NCBI RefSeq assembly: GCF_000165425.1
Contig: NW_001798980.1
Location: forward strand, 125,178 to 189,177
Length of the DNA: 64,000 nt
Origin: Paramecium tetraurelia
Taxonomy: Eukaryota; Ciliophora; Oligohymenophorea; Peniculida; Parameciidae
Reading direction: 5' to 3'
In this document: positions 61,832 to 64,000 of the stretch, piece by piece
Numbering within the stretch: the first letter of the stretch is position 1
How the letters are laid out: every line of letters starts with the position of its first letter
Position numbers and translations under genes: made by a program
Notes under the pieces: generated by a model
Database searches by the model: none
Told to the model about the DNA's origin: nothing
Seen by the model: only the letters and a program-made list of their open reading frames with translations

Positions 61832-63593
61832 ATGGAGAAAACAGAAGCAGAAACATTCAAATAACCTTTGATTAATGAAACCAGCCAATAGTTTAGTGTC
61901 AAATCAAAACAAACAAGAAAAAACTCTTAACTATCAATTTTGACTGAGCATTCAAAAATGGACACTCATTTATATGAGATACCAGATTTAACTTAGATAA
62001 CTTAGAAGGTACTTTGTCGTTTGATCGTTGTTTCAGTGGTTTGTATAATATTCCTGGTGGCTGAAGTAAGATAATTTAATCCTATAAAAGGTCATTGGAG
62101 GTATGTGGGCTTAGTCATTGGCAATCCTATCAGATGCAGCTCATATGTTTTCAGATATGAGTGGCTTTTTCATATCCATATTCTCCATCTGGCTAGGACA
62201 GAGACCAGCTTCATAAAAGATGTCATTCGGATACCACAGAGCTGAAGTAATCGGAGCGTTGGGTAGTATCATATTGATATGGGGGTTGACAATCCTATTA
62301 TTCTACGAGGCCACGGTTCGAGTGATTGAGGAGGCCATAGTTACTGACCCATTAATAATGTTGATTACAGCAGGATTTGGATTATTTTGTAATTTGGTTA
62401 TGGCAAAAGTGTTGCACTCTTCTCCCACAGGAGGACATGATCACGGAAACATTATGCATCAATGTAGTGGACATAATCATGGTCATGGTCATGATCATGG
62501 CCATAATCACAATCATGATCATAGTCACGGGTCTGATGATGGTCACTCTCATGACAAATAGAAATAGCAGCAACAGAAGAAGAAGAAAAAGCTTAATATC
62601 AAATAAAAGAGACAACAAGTTAGTGAGAATGGAATCAGCATGTTGGTTGTGGAGCAAAGCATTGAATCAGAATCTAGTGAATAGAATTTAACTATCAAAG
62701 AAGAAAGCGAAAGTTCTTCTAGTTGTACAAGCAATTAATAATAAGATCTTGCATAAAAGTAAAAATAATAATCTCGTGAACACAATCATTCAGAAAATTG
62801 TGGTCATGATCATCAATAAATTACTATTACACCAGATGTCGATAATAAAAAGGTTCAGAAATCATAAAAGAAGAAGGTTACAAAGGAAGATGATCATAGT
62901 GGTTGTCATGGAAAAGAACATAATCATGAACAAGATCATAAGCATGAACATGAACATAATCATGAACATAATCATGAACATAAACATGATCATAACAATA
63001 AATCAAAAAAAAATAAATTAAAAAGTAAAAACCTAACTGAAATTAATGAACATGATAACTATAACCTTAAAGCTGCTATGATACATGTTATAGGTGATAT
63101 TTTATAATCAATTGGAGTATTAATTGCTGCCGTTTTGATATACTTATTTGGATAAAAGAAAGATGAAAATAATCAAATTGTTTTTACTTATTGGCAATAT
63201 GCTGATCCTTTATGCACATATCTTTTTAGCATTCTTGTTCTCTTCACAACCTTTGGAGTTGCAAAAGAATGCTTAAGAGTTCTAATGGAAGGTACCCCAT
63301 AAAGTAAATTATTTAATAAATATTTAGATCTAATAATTGAAGAATTTAATGATTAATTAAAAGCTATTCACAGAGTTAAAGAAGTACATGATTTACATAT
63401 ATGGTCCCTTTCAGTAGGAAAGCCAGCAATGTCTGCACATATAGTATGTATTGAAAATCCAGAATATGTCCTCAGAAAAGCCACTAAATTATGCAGATAA
63501 TTCGGAATCTATCATTCTACCATATAGATTGAGCTATATGACCGATAGGGAGCAAACGATTACATTAGGTGTAATCACAATATCCATAAATGA
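61832..63593 (+). CDS. cation diffusion facilitator (ZnT-type) with histidine-rich loop
   Basis: Spliced product 578 aa with one 25-nt intron (62066-62090, ending AAG), confirmed because splicing restores the conserved second helix (VIGGMWAQSLAILSDAAHMF). The HxxxD-type zinc site of this helix appears as DAAHMFSD. FGYHRAEVIGALGS follows. Between helices IV and V is a loop of over 200 residues with two histidine-rich blocks (GHNHGHGHDHGHNHNHDHSH; HEHEHNHEHNHEHKHDH). After it come AAMIHVIGDILQSIGVLI, the second metal site, and a C-terminal domain (VHDLHIWSLSVGKPAMSAHI). It should export zinc from the cytosol into vesicles or outside the cell. The His loop likely senses or buffers zinc. Confidence 0.95.
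62940..62995. repeat. coding micro-repeat (His-rich block)
   Basis: A 12-base unit (catgaacataat) and close variants recur in tandem inside the transporter gene and encode the alternating His-Glu/Asn-His pattern of its second histidine-rich block. The first block (62451-62550) is less regular at DNA level. Repeats of this kind can expand or contract. Confidence 0.75.
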
Positions 63594-64000
63594 AAAGATT
63601 GTTATAATCTGTATATTAGTTATTGTTATAAATTATTTATTAAATTTATTTTTTGATTATTAGATATATTCAAATGATCAATTTTTATACTATTTCACAT
63701 AAATTTTCCATCCTATAAATTATTAAAATAGTATCATTAAGAGCTAAGTTTTATTAAAACTAATAGTAATTAAAGAATTACCTTGATAGCCTTATGATTA
63801 ACAATTATTATATATGTTAGGAATTTTAGAGCACACTAAATTAAATTTTTACTAATTTCCTTATATTTATAAAAATTTAATATTTCGAAATTTCACCATC
63901 GCAGTTACTTTAAGTTTACTTGAGAAAATAATAGAATTATTTCGGATTTTCCTAAATAAAATATTAATTAATTAAATTATTAATATCATAAAATTTTGAA
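63594..64000. other. AT-rich end of window
   Basis: Downstream of the zinc transporter gene. AT-rich, with no convincing coding frame on either strand and no telomeric repeat, so the chromosome continues beyond the window. Confidence 0.6.

Noticed and set aside
62377-62734. Several long frames on both strands over the zinc transporter loop.
   Set aside because: They are shadows of the repetitive His-codon sequence and give low-complexity Met/Ile strings; the true frame has conserved transporter motifs on both sides.

Overview
The window reads as a macronuclear chromosome segment of a Paramecium-type ciliate. TAA and TAG occur throughout long, recognisable proteins where glutamine is expected, and TGA is the only stop that closes them. 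Genes are closely packed on both strands with AT-rich spacers, usually well under 500 bases. They are interrupted by tiny introns, mostly 20 to 35 nt, beginning GTA and ending TAG or AAG. A trichocyst matrix protein and a giant cysteine-rich surface protein also fit Paramecium. Many open frames that appear when TAA/TAG are read as stops are shadows or fragments; the coordinates here come from reading with TGA as the only stop and splicing the short introns. I saw no tRNA, rRNA, CRISPR, transposon or telomere repeat.

Layout. 1-7.6 kb: a truncated kinase-like gene, ESCRT-III Snf7/CHMP4, a small orphan, a TMEM33/Pom33 membrane protein, a PX sorting nexin and an orphan. 7.7-15.9 kb: a membrane hybrid histidine kinase, an ankyrin-DHHC palmitoyltransferase, a small orphan, a cyclin and a tyrosine phosphatase. 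16-21 kb: three kinases (a MEKK-like kinase, a CAMK-like kinase and a CDPK-type pseudokinase). 21.4-27.6 kb: the trichocyst matrix protein, small orphans, a coiled-coil protein and a MORN-repeat protein. 27.7-38.2 kb: a 2223-residue USP9X-like deubiquitinase convergent with the Elongator subunit ELP1. 38.4-43.8 kb: an orphan cysteine-motif protein, a CK1-like kinase and a RING/B-box/LRR protein. 43.9-52.8 kb: a small orphan, a USP25/28-like deubiquitinase, a membrane RING-H2 ligase, a PKG-like pseudokinase and an LRR protein. 53-61.2 kb: an orphan and a 7.1-kb cysteine-rich surface-antigen-like gene. 61.3-63.6 kb: a small membrane protein and a ZnT-type zinc transporter with histidine-rich loops.

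This is ordinary chromosomal gene content, not an operon or island. Two themes recur: signalling kinases, several with degenerate catalytic residues, and ubiquitin-pathway proteins. For most spliced genes I checked that gene length minus the proposed introns is a multiple of three. Where it is not, the entry says so.
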